Shown here: positions 47,477 through 59,496 of the stretch, piece by piece | How positions within the stretch are numbered: the stretch's first letter is position 1 | Layout: each line of letters begins with the position of its first letter | Assembly: GCA_023101725.1 (NCBI GenBank) | Contig: JALJCO010003429.1 | Location: forward strand, 806,001 to 870,000 | DNA from: Atherinomorus stipes | Taxonomy: Eukaryota > Chordata > Actinopteri > Atheriniformes > Atherinidae | Reading direction: 5' to 3' | DNA: 64,000 bases | Program-made: the position numbers and the translations under genes | Notes under the pieces: generated by a model | What the model saw: the letters and a program-made list of their open reading frames with translations, nothing else | Database searches by the model: none | What the model was told of the DNA's origin: nothing

Positions 47477-50315
47477 AAGATACAGTTTTCATACCTACTG
47501 TAGGTGCATTTCCATTTGTGAAATTGGGCAGACAGAAAATGAATATTGAGAAAACAATTAGTTTTCTGGCTCATTCACAGAAGAGGAGGTTATGAAAACA
47601 TTATCTCATCTTTGGATTAGATTGACTTGGGGGGCCTGGATTTGTGTACATTTAGTGGGGAAATCAGACTGGGAATACAGTGTTTGCTCAAGGTGTAAAC
47701 ACAAGACCATATTTGTTTGACACAATCTGAAACAAAGAGGGGACTCTGATTTCAACTCTCTCAAGATAAACCTTTTCACAACCAGCATCCCAAACACAAG
47801 AGCCTGTTGTAGAGCGTAAGGATGAGCTGGAGTGTGTGGAGACGTACCTGGTGTAACAAGGTGGATATCTGGAGATAATTTTTTATTATATGCTGATGCA
47901 AAAACAAAACAAACAAACAAAAAAAAAAGAAAAAAAAATCAAATATGCAACACCAGAACATACTAAGCTTGGGGTGGAGCCGGAAATGATATCCTAGTGT
48001 TCCAACACTTATGATGTTTATGACATATAGAAAAAAAAAACACAAGGAAATACTGTAATTTGTGCTTTTAAAAAAAATGATGATGAATGGCTTAAACTGA
48101 GCTAGATCTCCCTTCCAAGGTATTCTGACCGAGCGTCCCTAATATGAAAAGTGACTGTTGGTTGGTTGGTGAGATAATAGATGATTTAGACACTAAATGC
48201 TAAAATGCTGGGTTAGTAGTGGACAAATAAATGAAAACATTTTTAAATGTGTGGATACAACTTTTAGGGACATGTATTTTGTGTTTCAACAAATTAATAC
48301 TATTAAACTTCTACTTGCTTAAAGGGGGAAAAAAATGCATCCTGGCGACGGCGCAACAGATGGCAGCAGCAACTCCAGCAGCTCTGAATGCATTTGCTTT
48401 AAATTATAAAGAAGAAAAAAGAAGAAGAGTAACCTGTTGAAACCAAAATATCCATCTTAATTTTGAGCAGATCATAGTATGATTAAGAAGATGCCCATTG
48501 GCTACATCTATTAGTGTATCCAGTAATGTTACACAATGCAAATACTTTTATATTGTACTTGAGGGTTAATAATGTTTTAGTGAGTCTGCACCCAAAGACA
48601 TGAAGCTAAGCGCCACCATGATATTTGTCTTTCCCCAGTAGCAGCCTTAGTTATCTGGCCCTGAATGACACAGATTGGATTAGCCACGCGGCAAATGTCA
48701 CAGAAGAAGCCAGAGAGGGAGGGGAAATGGATGGAAGGACACACAGAGTGAGGAATGAGGAAAGATAAGGTCTTTGTTGTTTCCTACCTTTCTTTTAATA
48801 ACACTAAAGAAACCATCTTTGTGTCCTATCTGGCAACAAGGGCTGTAAGGCCAGTGGCTGCTGACACAAACAGCCATTAGAGAGAAAAGGGGAAAAATAC
48901 TATTAAATGCACTAAACCCTAGATATTCACCAACTGGAACAAGTTATTCTTGAATTAAATTTGCCAAGAAAAAGAAAAAAAAGCTTATCATCTAAAAGTA
49001 CTGGTGGGAAACAGTAATATTTTGACATGTTTATTATAATTTTGAGGGGTTTGTTGTATTTTGCAGATTATTTAATCAGGAATAAATCATATTCTAAAGG
49101 TTCTGTACCTAACTCTGAAAGGTATCTTAGTGCTATAAACCAAAGACATTTCCTCCCAGATATTTTTATGTCTTCAGGCTTTTACTATGCAGATATTAAA
49201 AAAATGAATTAGTAAAGGTGAGGAAATTTTGTTTCTCAATTTCATTCTCAACTGAGGCTTATTGGTTAATTTACCAGTCTAGTGGTGCATTCATTTAATG
49301 GAATTTCTGTAATTAGTAAAATAAAAAGATAGAGGCTGAGCATCTAGCTTTGTTTCAGATGAAATAATAGCCATAATAAAAATCCCAACACTGTAAGTTT
49401 GTTTAATATAAAGATATAAAGAGCTTTTTTATTCAAAGATTACTTCAAGCATTCTGAAAGGTAAAATTGTTGGTCTCCAACAAACAAATCAACAAAGGAG
49501 ATTGATGAATCACTAGAATTACCATAAGAACAGTCCAATGCATTATTATACCTGGAAGGATAATGGTGAACCATCATCTTCAAGAGAGAAAAGGAGTCAA
49601 ACGTTCACCATAAATGAGCAGCTGAACTCAAAGAGACATTTCATAGTGAAGCAACAAAGTTTCATCCGTTGTCCGAATTGTAGAAGCTCATGGGGGCACA
49701 AGCCCTGTATAATAATTTGTATCATCTGTATAATAATAAAACTATAATAATCCAGGCCTGTAAATCATGTCTATCTTAAGCACAGACATAATCTAGACAG
49801 GATTTTCTAACACATCATTGACACCTATCATAATGTGCCATTCTTATGCACTGTTATTTATTATTACATAATTCTTCTGGAACCCCTAAATCTCCTGCAT
49901 AAATAGCTGAAAAAATAAAAACTTATAATCTTTTTTTAAAACAATGACTCAACAATTGCTTGTCTTCACTCAGAGGCTTGCTTCAGATCCAACATTAATG
50001 AAAACTAAAAATACTCTATTTTGTATAAATACAATTTAATGAATAAAAAAATAACATGAATAAATAAATACATTTTTAAAAAGAAATAAAAGAAAAATAA
50101 ATTACTAATCCTGGGGGGAAAGTTATGAGAAACAAGAGCAAGTTTAGGAAGTCACTCCTGCCTATAGCTTACCTTACACAATAATTCAGGTCTTACTATT
50201 ATTCATTTTCTATTATTATTCATACTGGAGGAACATAACTCCCCTTTGAGGATTAATGACCTATAAGTAAACTGAACTGAGTTGCTTTGATTCTGTCCGG
50301 TGTTTTGTTTTTCAG
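44036..50315 (+). other. grin2a: grin2a intron, 6.3 kb, few repeats
   Basis: Intron with donor gtgaga and acceptor gtttttcag. It is unusually poor in recognisable transposons compared with the others. It contains a purine-rich tract (about 44765-45030), a stretch dense in CACATG/ACATGT words (about 46440-46800), a T-run near 46811-46831 and a TA microsatellite (47426-47474). I see no exon-like or RNA-gene signal in the remainder. Confidence 0.85.
47426..47474. repeat. TA microsatellite
   Basis: About 49 bp of uninterrupted (TA)n in a grin2a intron. Confidence 0.97.
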
Positions 50316-50554
50316 GTGAAATGGAGGAACTGGAAGCCCAGTGGCTGACGGGAATCTGCCACAATGAGAAGAACGAGGTGATGTCCAGTCAGCTGGACGT
50401 GGACAACATGGCTGGGGTCTTCTACATGCTGGCCACAGCCATGGGGCTCTCCCTCATCACCTTCGTCTCTGAACATCTCTTCTACTGGAGGCTTAGATAC
50501 TGCTTCACCGGTGTCTGCTCCGGCAGGCCGGGTCTACTTTTCTCCATCAGCAGG
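50316..50554 (+). CDS. grin2a: grin2a exon: S2 end, M4 helix and proximal tail
   Basis: A 239-bp exon, the length I remember for the corresponding mammalian GRIN2 exon. It encodes [20 protein letters not shown] and [19 protein letters not shown], then the last membrane helix M4 (about [19 protein letters not shown]). The membrane-proximal cytoplasmic segment [15 protein letters not shown] follows, with the two cysteines equivalent to the first palmitoylation cluster of GluN2A. It ends SISR with donor gtaagc in phase 0. Sequence quality is high: no stops and strong conservation across the whole exon. Confidence 0.97.
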
Positions 50555-52272
50555 GTAAGCAACACTTTGTGTCAATGTGGTGCATATTTGCATCCAGACA
50601 TGTTTTTTTAGCAAAAAAATGTTAGCTAGTTCAGTGATTATGCAGAGACACAACAACAACAACAACAAAAAATCAATATTACACATATTTCTTTTTATAT
50701 AAATTAAAAAAAGACAACAGGAAACCCAGAGAAAAAAGCAATTGAGCATGCAAATATGTGGCTGTGTGACTATCTGGGCCTGGGGTGTTCTTACTGGGTT
50801 AACAATGCTCATGATAAAGGCTATAAGGTGCAGTGAAGCACTGCAGCTACACCAGAGGCTAAAGCTGCACTATTGGGGTTAGACAAACCTGTTTGAGTTG
50901 TATTTTACATCATATAAATAAAAGAGTAGCATAGGCATGTTCTCACACACAAGCAGAGACAGAGAGCTAATATTAAACTAAGACACTTACTGAAACAAGG
51001 AAAGAAAGGAGGGCTGCACAGAGGAGAGGGGAGGGATGGGGATGGAGGCACGAGGAGGGATCACGAGGCAGCCCTGAATATCGACAAAAATAGACTCTAA
51101 TTGCGGCATGTTTTTTGGGTGAAACCACAGCAACCAAGGTTTAATCAATGTATTTTCCCTCATTCTGCTAAAAGGTCAGCATTCTCTCTGGTTGTGTGTG
51201 AGAACAGAAGACATGGACATGCATCCCTAAAAGCACTGCAGTGTCTCTGCACTATTTTTGAAGCAGTGTGGCTTTGTATGCAGAGGTTATCAGAGGAAGG
51301 CAGAGGGGGGGGGGGATAAACTTTTTTTAGTTAGGAGGTTCTTTAAAAAATGGTAATTGAAATCTATTTCCACAAGTAATTTAGAGTAAATACACTGTTA
51401 GGGTCCTTAGTTGTGATGATAAGCTTAACAAATATGCTGGGCCTCAATGCCATGACACCGGGCTTGTTTTTAACTGTTTAAGCTAAAAGTGGCAATCTTT
51501 GTTGAATTTAGAGTTCCTCAAACATGTTTGGGGCAAAAGAAACATGGAACATAAAACCAAATATTTGTAGGACATTGCTGTTCTTGGTTAGTGAGTGTGG
51601 GTGAACCCTTCTTATTGAGAACTGGGCGATTTTTACACAAAAAGGGGCTTTAATGCAGTCATAGAATATAGTTGTACTGTAAAATTAATGGATCTCCCGA
51701 AGGGCTTGTTTCATTGGATTGCATCATGTACTGTATGTGTCCCTTTTGGAAAACATCGTCCTTGTTCTTTTGGTTTTGATGAACTTATGCTAATACTGTA
51801 GACTTATTCTTTGGCTAGTTAGATTTATCTTGTTTTAATGCCTTTAGGATTGATCCCCAATTCACTCTACTTACTACGTCATTGTCTTCCTAACTCAATC
51901 AAATCTGGTTGTTTTTGAAGAGTAATATTTTAAATAAAATCAATTTCCATCTGTACTGTGGGCCTTAGTCAGACTTTCTTTGTCAGCAGGTGCGTTTCCC
52001 GGACAATGAAAGATGGCTTCATTTAATAATGCTTCAAAGAATACAGTTTTACTATGATTTGCTGAGTCCCTGCCAATGTAATTCATTTTAATAAAACCTA
52101 CAGTGCAGGAATATATTTGGTTAAAACATAGAAGTAATCATCATTTTGTTCCTGTGTGTGTCTGTCTCTTTTATTCATCTCTCTTTTCTCTTTCTCTTTT
52201 CCTGTCTTCATTCTTATTTCTGGCCACTTTGTTTTCCTTCACCTTTTGTGTTCATCCATATGTATTACACAG
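50555..52272 (+). other. grin2a: last grin2a intron, 1.7 kb
   Basis: Short final intron, donor gtaagc, acceptor attacacag preceded by a pyrimidine-rich stretch at about 52160-52255 (many ttct/ctct words). No transposon was recognised. It holds a G-run at 51305-51315 and otherwise only short random frames. Confidence 0.9.
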
Positions 52273-54237
52273 GGAATCTGGAGCTGCATCCATGGTGTCC
52301 ACATTGACATGAAGAAGAAGACAGATCTTGACTTCAGCCCTCAAGACAAAATGCTCAAGCTCATTAAATCTGCCAAGCAGATGACCAACATGTCTAATCT
52401 GAGTGGCTCCCGCATGAACTCTCCCAAACGAGAATTCATGCACTCAGCTGGCCCCATGATCATGGACATGATGGCAGAGAAGGGCAACTTCATCTACGCT
52501 GACAACCGCAGCTACGCTCCCAAAGACATGATCTATGGGGACACTGGTGACCTGCAGTCCTATCTTGCTAACCGCCACAAAGACCACCTTAACAACTATA
52601 TCTTCCAGGGTGGCCAGCATCCTTTGACCCTGAATGATGCCAATCCAAACACGGTGGAGGTAGCGGTCAGTGCTGACGCAGTCCAGACCAATGCCAAGCC
52701 ACCGCGGACATTGTGGAAGAAGTCAGTGGACACGCTCCGCTCTGTGCCACCAGGGCCCTCGCCAATGCCTGACATGCTGATGCCAGACCCTCGAATGTCA
52801 ATGAAGACGCAGCGCTACCTCCCTGAAGACGCAGCCCACTCCGACATCTCTGACTGTTCAAGCAGGGCAGCTTCCTACAAGGACCCAGAAAACAACAAGC
52901 ACCTGAAAGCCAAGGACAACTTAAAAAAAAGATCGGTGACGTCAAAATACCCAAGGGATTGCAGTGAGGTGGAGTTGTCCTACTTAAAAACTAAGCAGGG
53001 CAGTGGCGGAACCAACCAAACTGGAAGAGGAGGAGGAGGAGAGAAAATCTACACTATTGACTCAGACCGAGAGCTGAGCCTCCATTCAGATCCCATTCAC
53101 TACCGCGAGAGTCACGGTCTAGCTGCAGACGATTTGGATTACCCTGAAATTTACTCTGACCACAGTGACAACTACAGGAAGTGTGAGCAGCCCATCATTC
53201 ACCTGAACTCTTCGCCTTTGCATCACACAGACTCAGATCTCCTGCCAGATTCAGCTTACTCTAAACACTACAGCCTGAAAGAGAAAAACCTTTCCCTATC
53301 CCCTCATGAATCCATTGACCGCTACAAACAGACGCACTGCCGTTCCTGCTTGTCCAAAGTGACCTCTGGCTACCCACCAGGAGGCTCATACACCCCTGCT
53401 GCAACTCCCTCAGCCGCTGGCACACGCTCACCTTATAATCGCTGTGAGGCATGCCTCCACACAGCCAACCTGTATGATATTAGTGAGGACCAGCTCCTTG
53501 CAGACCCATTGGTCAGTCCCACCTTGCACCACCAAGAGCAGCAGCAGCCAGATGAAATGTTTGGTCTGTACTGGCCACAAACAGATGGGCCACATGTCCA
53601 AAAGAGAAACCGTTTGAGGTTGAGTCGTCAGCACTCCTTCGACAACATCATGCTTGAAAAGCCCAAGGATGTGGACCTAGGCCGACCAGCACGTAGTGTC
53701 AGTCTCAAGGAGAAGGACCGCTTCTTGGACTCCGCATCTGACTCGCACTATGCGAACCTCTTCGGCATGCGCCCCTACTCTGGCAGACTGTTTGGCACTG
53801 GATCCAAATCAATGGTATTTAACCACAACCTTGAGGAAAGCAAGAGGAGCAAGTCCCTGTACCCGGCCCATGGCTCGGAAAATCCTTTCCTCAGCCACTC
53901 GCTGAGGGATGATACCAGCAGCAGACTGGTTCATGGGCGTAGCTCCTCTGATATTTACAAACAGCTGGCAGTAGGTTCTCCTGCGGCACCCCTAGGAGCA
54001 GCCCCCATCAAAACACGAAATGATGCGAACAATCTCCGCTCTTCTGTTAAATCCACCTCTTCATACTGCTCAAGGGACGGGCGGATAGCTAATGACATGT
54101 ACAATAAAGAGCATGTGATGCCTTACTCAGCCAATAAGACTAGTGCATACCCAGGCCCACGGGGCGTCCTAAACTCAGCCCAGTTCAGCAATAGACGGGT
54201 GTATAAGAAAATTCCCAGTCTGGAGTCAGATGTTTAA
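52273..54237 (+). CDS. grin2a: grin2a last exon: GluN2A cytoplasmic C-terminal tail
   Basis: A single 1965-bp exon, 654 residues plus stop, encoding the intracellular tail of GluN2A. The open frame runs upstream into the intron, but coding starts at GIWSCIHGVHIDMKKK after the acceptor. Family landmarks are in order: HPLTLNDANPNTVEVAVS, LWKKSVDTLRS, HSDISDCSSRA, SKYPRDCSEVELSYLKTK, EKIYTIDSD, the two cysteine clusters HCRSCL (about 53335) and RCEACL (about 53440) equivalent to the second palmitoylation region, LRLSRQHSFDNI (about 53615-53650; CaMKII-type site), and SYCSRDGR. The end RRVYKKIPSLESDV is clearly GluN2A (mammalian form KKMPSIESDV) and carries the PDZ ligand ESDV that binds PSD-95-type scaffolds. 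The tail is about 50 residues longer than I recall for the mammal. The stop is TAA at 54235-54237. Fish often have two grin2a copies; I cannot tell which this is. Confidence 0.97.
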   Translation, partial: GIWSCIHGVHIDMKKKTDLDFSPQDKMLKLIKSAKQMTNMSNLSGSRMNSPKREFMHSAGPMIMDMMAEKGNFIYADNRSYAPKDMIYGDTGDLQSYLANRHKDHLNNYIFQGGQHPLTLNDANPNTVEVAVSADAVQTNAKPPRTLWKKSVDTLRSVPPGPSPMPDMLMPDPRMSMKTQRYLPEDAAHSDISDCSSRAASYKDPENNKHLKAKDNLKKRSVTSKYPRDCSEVELSYLKTKQGSGGTNQTGRGGGGEKIYTIDSDRELSLHSDPIHYRESHGLAADDLDYPEIYSDHSDNYRKCEQPIIHLNSSPLHHTDSDLLPDSAYSKHYSLKEKNLSLSPHESIDRYKQTHCRSCLSKVTSGYPPGGSYTPAATPSAAGTRSPYNRCEACLHTANLYDISEDQLLADPLVSPTLHHQEQQQPDEMFGLYWPQTDGPHVQKRNRLRLSRQHSFDNIMLEKPKDVDLGRPARSVSLKEKDRFLDSASDSHYANLFGMRPYSGRLFGTGSKSMVFNHNLEESKRSKSLYPAHGSENPFLSHSLRDDTSSRLVHGRSSSDIYKQLAVGSPAAPLGAAPIKTRNDANNLRSSVKSTSSYCSRDGRIANDMYNKEHVMPYSANKTSAYPGPRGVLNSAQFSNRRVYKKIPSLESDV

Positions 54238-56921
54238 TTGAAATAAGAAATATTGTGTTCTCTCCTTCTTACTCCTCTCTGGGTTTGTATTATAATTTAT
54301 CAACTATGTTATCCACTAAGGGATGCCATAGCCACACTACGTTTTTCTTCTTCTCTTCGACATTGTAATCAAAAAGAACTGCCCATTTGGGTGCGACGGT
54401 ATTATTGCTTCTCTCTTTACAGACGATATCACCATCTGTCCATTCTCTCCCATTTACCAATGAGTTGGCTGTATCGCCAGCACTCTGCCATAAGGTATAC
54501 ATGGTTCAGAAGATGATAGGAGACATGTTTCCCCAGGTTTTAAAAAGGAGAGAAAATGGAGCAGTTCCATTATTTCGACTGGAAAACTTATAGTATTGCG
54601 GAACACCTGCAAGAGTTGTTGGGGGAATGACCAGTTGTTATGGGCTTGAAATGTTTGAGGAACCAGTTAGGGAGGAAAGGGCAGCTGAGTAGCACTAAAA
54701 GAGAGAAAAAACAGCCACCCTCCTTCCTCTTTTTCTTTTCCACCTCCTCTGTCAGGTGTCGGGCTCACTAGTTGAGGCAAAGAGGCCTGACAGGGAGACC
54801 AGATGGGTGGGCCAGACATGGAGGCGTCCCAGGAGGGCAGAGGTGTCACAGCGAGCTAGTCCAACGGTCTGCTGCTTGTTACTCTGACAAATATGGCTAC
54901 TTAGACACCTGCCAGTGGAGGAGGAGAGACAAGGAGGGATGAAGTGAGTGGCTGAATGACAGAGTGGAGCAACTAGTCATGTGTGGAAGGCAGAAGCTAC
55001 GAGTTTAGTCAGAATAGGGTTTTATGTGTTAAGCCCATACCAAGAGACAGCACAGAAAAGATGAGAGTAATGTAGGTGCTAATAAAGAATAATGTTTACA
55101 GACTGATCAAAACGACTGATAAAAGGGAAGGAAAAGTAAGGAAACCTGAGGCAAATGATGGGCATTTCATTTGTGGCGCTGCACATAGAAAAATAATTGC
55201 AAAGTCTTGCTTTTTTATTCTACTGAGCTATAAGATTTCTAAGGGATTCTGGCATCTGGATCCCCCTATGTAGGATTTTAGTGTTTGCTTATTTGGTAGC
55301 ACAATAGCCATTAGTTTTAAAACTTCTCTCCCACATTTTGCTTTTTTTTCTTTCTTTTTTAAAAGCATAGCTAACTGAAAAATATCAGGAATAGTAGATT
55401 ATTTTGCATGTGTTGATTTCTTTTTGTGTCAGAGAAGAGAAAATACAAAGTACACTGTCAGACACACATTTTACTGGTTTTTTGAAAGGGGATGTGTCTT
55501 ACCAGATGTGGTGGATGGGTATTGTACAATCGAAACTTTGATCCTTGACCTTTGTGCTTAGTAAACCTGTCATGCTGTGGCTGCAAAAGAGCATGATGAC
55601 GATGGAAGGGAAGAGAGTAAAGATGAGATTAACAAGGGAGAAAAGGATGACAACTGTGTCCATCATCACATTGTTGGAAATGGACACTGATGTGTTTGTT
55701 TTTTTTTCTGTTTGTTTTTTTGTCTTATGACCTCCCTGCCAATGAGAAACAGGGTACGTAGCCATGAAAAACACTGACAATTCCTACCTTCTTTCCTCCT
55801 TCCCTTCCTTTATCAACACAACACGTCACCAGTGTGTTCAACAATGAGAGAAAACATCACTTCTTGTTTCGTTTAGATTCTATTTGGGTTTGTGTAAAGT
55901 TGACTTTTGACAGGTTGGTGCCACAGTATCGATGATATGTAGAATTTAACCACTACTTTCTAAATGGGGATCATGTTCAGGAGTTTTGATAATCCATTTG
56001 CATGTTGATTTGCAATCAACCAGGGTTTTTTGAGGATATGAAGACTACTTGAGATGGATCCCTTGTTTACCTTTGTAGTGTTGTTCGGGTGGGATATGGG
56101 AAGGGGTGGGCGGGAAAAGCTGGGTGGAACTGAGGAGGCTCCGGTGTACTCATTAATCACGTTTCCATCTGTGAGGATTGAAATATGTGTGTGCACAGTG
56201 GAACATTGGTGAGCTTGAAATGTTAAACAGAACATTTGGTTCTTAATCCGATTGTTTAAGCATTTGTTTGTTATTTCTGATCATATTTTTTTTTAAAAGG
56301 TTACAGAAAAGACTTTGCACATACTTCCATTTCCACTTGTGCCCACAATACACTTTTTGATTACTTTGTTTTTTTGGTTTTTGTAGAATTAAGCTGTACA
56401 CATTGTACAGCTAAGAAAATAAGTCATGAAACCATCTTAAGTGGCTGATTTGCTTGATTGATTGGATTCACAAAGCCAAATTATATAAAATGAAATACCT
56501 CAGGAGGATTCTGCGCATTATGGAGGAACAGTGGCATCAGGACATGATGTGCGGTGTTTTGTTTTTCTTTTTTTATAGAAAATAACATTTGAAAAAAAAA
56601 AAGAAAAAGGAAAAAAATATGGTGGCCACAAAGCAGAATCAAACTTTTCTCCTTCTGATGTTTACCAGTCCAAGGTCTTCCAGTTCGGCTCTGTGCCAGA
56701 ACTCATGCAACCCAAGGAAATCAAGAAGAGGAAGAGATGGAGGGAAAGAGGAGATGATAATGATGAGGGACTGGGGTGTTTTTGCTCAGCATGGGGTGTG
56801 TTTTGTGCAGTTTTACAATTTGCCAAACCAAACATGCTTAACAAAATGAATGATGTTGCATAACATCCCGAAATATGAAAAAAAAAAAAAACTCATATGG
56901 AATATAAAACATGGGAATCAC

Positions 56922-56926
<5 letters not shown>

Positions 56927-56954
<28 letters not shown>
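56927..56954. repeat. CT microsatellite in probable 3' UTR
   Basis: About 28 bp of (CT)n/(TCTC)n within the presumed grin2a 3' UTR. Confidence 0.95.
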
Positions 56955-56958
<4 letters not shown>

Positions 56959-58212
56959 TCTCCGAGGTTTTTAATTGGAGTTGACTGCATTAGCCACTGT
57001 GTTCCAACTGAAGCTCCATCTTTAACATTTTTAACAACCACTGTCTTATCACTGTTTTGTACTCTTGGGATACAACAGTGAACCTCTCCTTGATTCCCAA
57101 TCAGCTTACCCAATGTTGACTGAAGAACAACATTTCTCCCTTTTTTGCATCTTTATCTGCATATTTATATTTATCATATTAATCTCCACATGCTGCTTGC
57201 GTAAGCTGATGAGTGAACAATATGCACATGTAAAAATATCAAACGGCACCATTGTGTTTTATGAACTGACGATTTGTTCAATTTGTTCTACTTTTACAGA
57301 ACTTTCATGTAAACTGATGCTGTTTTATGTTCAAACACACACACACCAACACACACACCTAAATGCTCTCAGACACACCCTTGTGATGACAACCCTGCTC
57401 TTTTTAATAGCAAAAATGTATTTTAATTACATTTAATGATAAATAATGAGGTGATGGCATGCAACCCTTAGATGTAACAATTTTTATGTTTTTATGTTTC
57501 TTCTTTTGTTTTTGTTTATGTTTGTTTGTTCATTTTGGTTATGATGTTATGATCAATAATGCGTTGTAACCAGGTGTGAGTATATACATATTTGAGAGAA
57601 AAAAAAAATTATCTGTGTTTAACACAATGAAGATTGCTGCTGCTGTTTTGGGGGAGAAGGCGAGGACCCGACCCCCGCGCAGCTTCCTTATTGGCCAGCC
57701 GGTCCTTATCAGACCACATTTTTGTCCGCTGAAAGGGGCAGGTCGGGGGTCAGGGCTTGGCTTGCTATGGCAGGACATCCTTGCTCTTCCTCCAATGGCA
57801 GGTGAGAATTACTGTATCACCAGCTCTGCTTCTCTCTTCCCTCTCCTTCATGTGTAGTCAGGACTTCAACTGTAAAGAAGATAGAAGAAAAAAAAACAAC
57901 AACCCTCTTCTTTGAGTCTGCTATCCCTCCAAAGATACAAGACTTCTTTCTTTATCGTTTGCTGTAAGAATAGAGCTTTTTTTTAAAAAACTAATACTTC
58001 CTCAAAGACTTTTAAGGAACTATTTTGAATATATTTAGAAATTACACCTGTAAACATCGCTTGTAAATTCATACTGGAATACATCATCATGGAGAATTAT
58101 AAAGAGTAAAAACAATATTTTTTGTGTGAATTTCACAAGAGCTCTTCTGTACAGTGGCACTGTTTATCTCTCTCTTTCTATCTCTCTCTTTTTCTCTCTG
58201 TAGAGCGACTAG

Positions 58213-58218
58213 AATAAA
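58213..58218 (+). terminator. candidate polyadenylation signal AATAAA
   Basis: Canonical AATAAA within agaataaaatttc, about 4 kb downstream of the grin2a stop. It is a candidate only; no cleavage-site evidence is available from sequence alone. Confidence 0.3.
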
Positions 58219-58618
58219 ATTTCACCATTCACAAGGCTTGCTGTCCTGTCAGAATGTCCTGTCACAACAGGTTTTCCTCACTTTGTATAAAAGTAATCTC
58301 TTTTGTCAGGTGAAGATAACAGATTATCGGCGTGGAAATGAGAGAAAACGGCTGATTCTTCACCAACTCCATTTATTTTGCAGCTAAATGTGTGGATACT
58401 ACATTTATATCTCTGCAGGTGGCACAGACTCAGTTGGTAATCTTAGGTTTATATCAAGAAGATCATCATAATGAGGCCATCTGCCTGTCATCACTCTGAT
58501 TCTTATTCCTGTCTTTGTGTCCGGCTTTACACCAACTCCTTTTTTTTCTTTCAATAATGTTAAGATCTCACTACACTTTTTTAAGCTGTTAGTGTTATTT
58601 CATACCTGTGGCCAGATA

Positions 58619-58624
58619 AATAAA
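58619..58624 (+). terminator. candidate distal polyadenylation signal AATAAA
   Basis: Second AATAAA (in cagataaataaaactgat) and the last one before recognisable intergenic transposon sequence resumes near 59.5 kb. It could be the distal grin2a cleavage signal. Confidence is low because such hexamers are common in AT-rich DNA. Confidence 0.3.
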
Positions 58625-59493
58625 ACTGATTCATGACCAAAAACCATTTGCACAACTAAAGGCAGAGAGTGCTTTCTGCCTTTGCGCATATGTCAATGTT
58701 CTCTTTAGATTGTCAGCTACTTATTCTGAGTATAAAAACACTGTTTGCACCACAATCCAACACAAAGTAACAATGAGCGTGTTTTTATGATAAGCTATGG
58801 AGATGTAGGTAGAGTTTTGTTTGGCCATTTACAGTACATGGTCCATCATTCTTGACTCAGGGTTTATGGAAAGGAAGGTGATTGAATTACCAAAGTATTT
58901 GACTCAAAGCCCGTGGACTGTGTGAGAAAACATTCACCATACATGTAAGTATAACCAAATTTACTTCATAAGTGACTTTCAGGTCCTTTAACTTCTAAAA
59001 CAGTGGGTCTCAATTTGGGGTCTACGACCATCCAAGGACGTCCCCAATGCTTCGACTGTTTTATAGAAGTTGTTTTTTCATGTCCCATGAGTCTTGATGC
59101 TATCCTGTCGATGCTAACCTGTCTCTAAACTTTAGTGCAAATGCGATTTAAAAGAAGGTCATGACCACATGGTGATAAGTTGAGGTGTATCCACTTATTC
59201 TTATTTTTAAATAATTTTGGTTGGGTTATATCTTTAGGACAGAAAAGGAATCAGCCAAAACACACAGCGAATGAAAGCATAAACCCAAGAATTGTTTCAG
59301 CAAAGTGTGGCAAAAGTGGTCACCAGATTTTTGGTAGTTGTATGAGGGGGGTCCTCAGGGGAAATAAGTTGGGAATACCAGTGTTTTAAAACACCACGTC
59401 CCCTAATTGAAGGACAATGAAAAAAGATGGTTAAATTGAGCCAAATTGGCCATGATGGATCCATCATCTAAACCATCTGTACTAATGTCTTTC
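58625..59493. other. intergenic stretch, nothing recognised
   Basis: AT-rich DNA between the presumed end of grin2a and the Harbinger element. Only short random frames; no repeat family that I can name. Confidence 0.5.
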
Positions 59494-59496
59494 TAA

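Larger units (their letters stand above)
54238..58624 (+). other. grin2a: probable long grin2a 3' UTR
   Basis: AT-rich, mostly transposon-free sequence follows the stop codon for about 4.4 kb, in contrast to the repeat-rich DNA on either side. Mammalian GRIN2A also has a very long 3' UTR. Local features are a CT run at about 56927-56954, a CA-rich patch near 57340-57360 and a GC-richer island at 57650-57790. The end is inferred only from AATAAA hexamers at 58213 and 58619, so the true boundary could be earlier or later. Confidence 0.45.

Noticed and set aside
52156..52272. Upstream extension of the last grin2a frame starting MCLSLLFISL
   Set aside because: This is the pyrimidine-rich end of the intron that happens to stay open; coding starts after the acceptor at 52272.
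52252..53634. Minus-strand frames of 63-95 codons
   Set aside because: They are shadows of the grin2a tail exon on the other strand.
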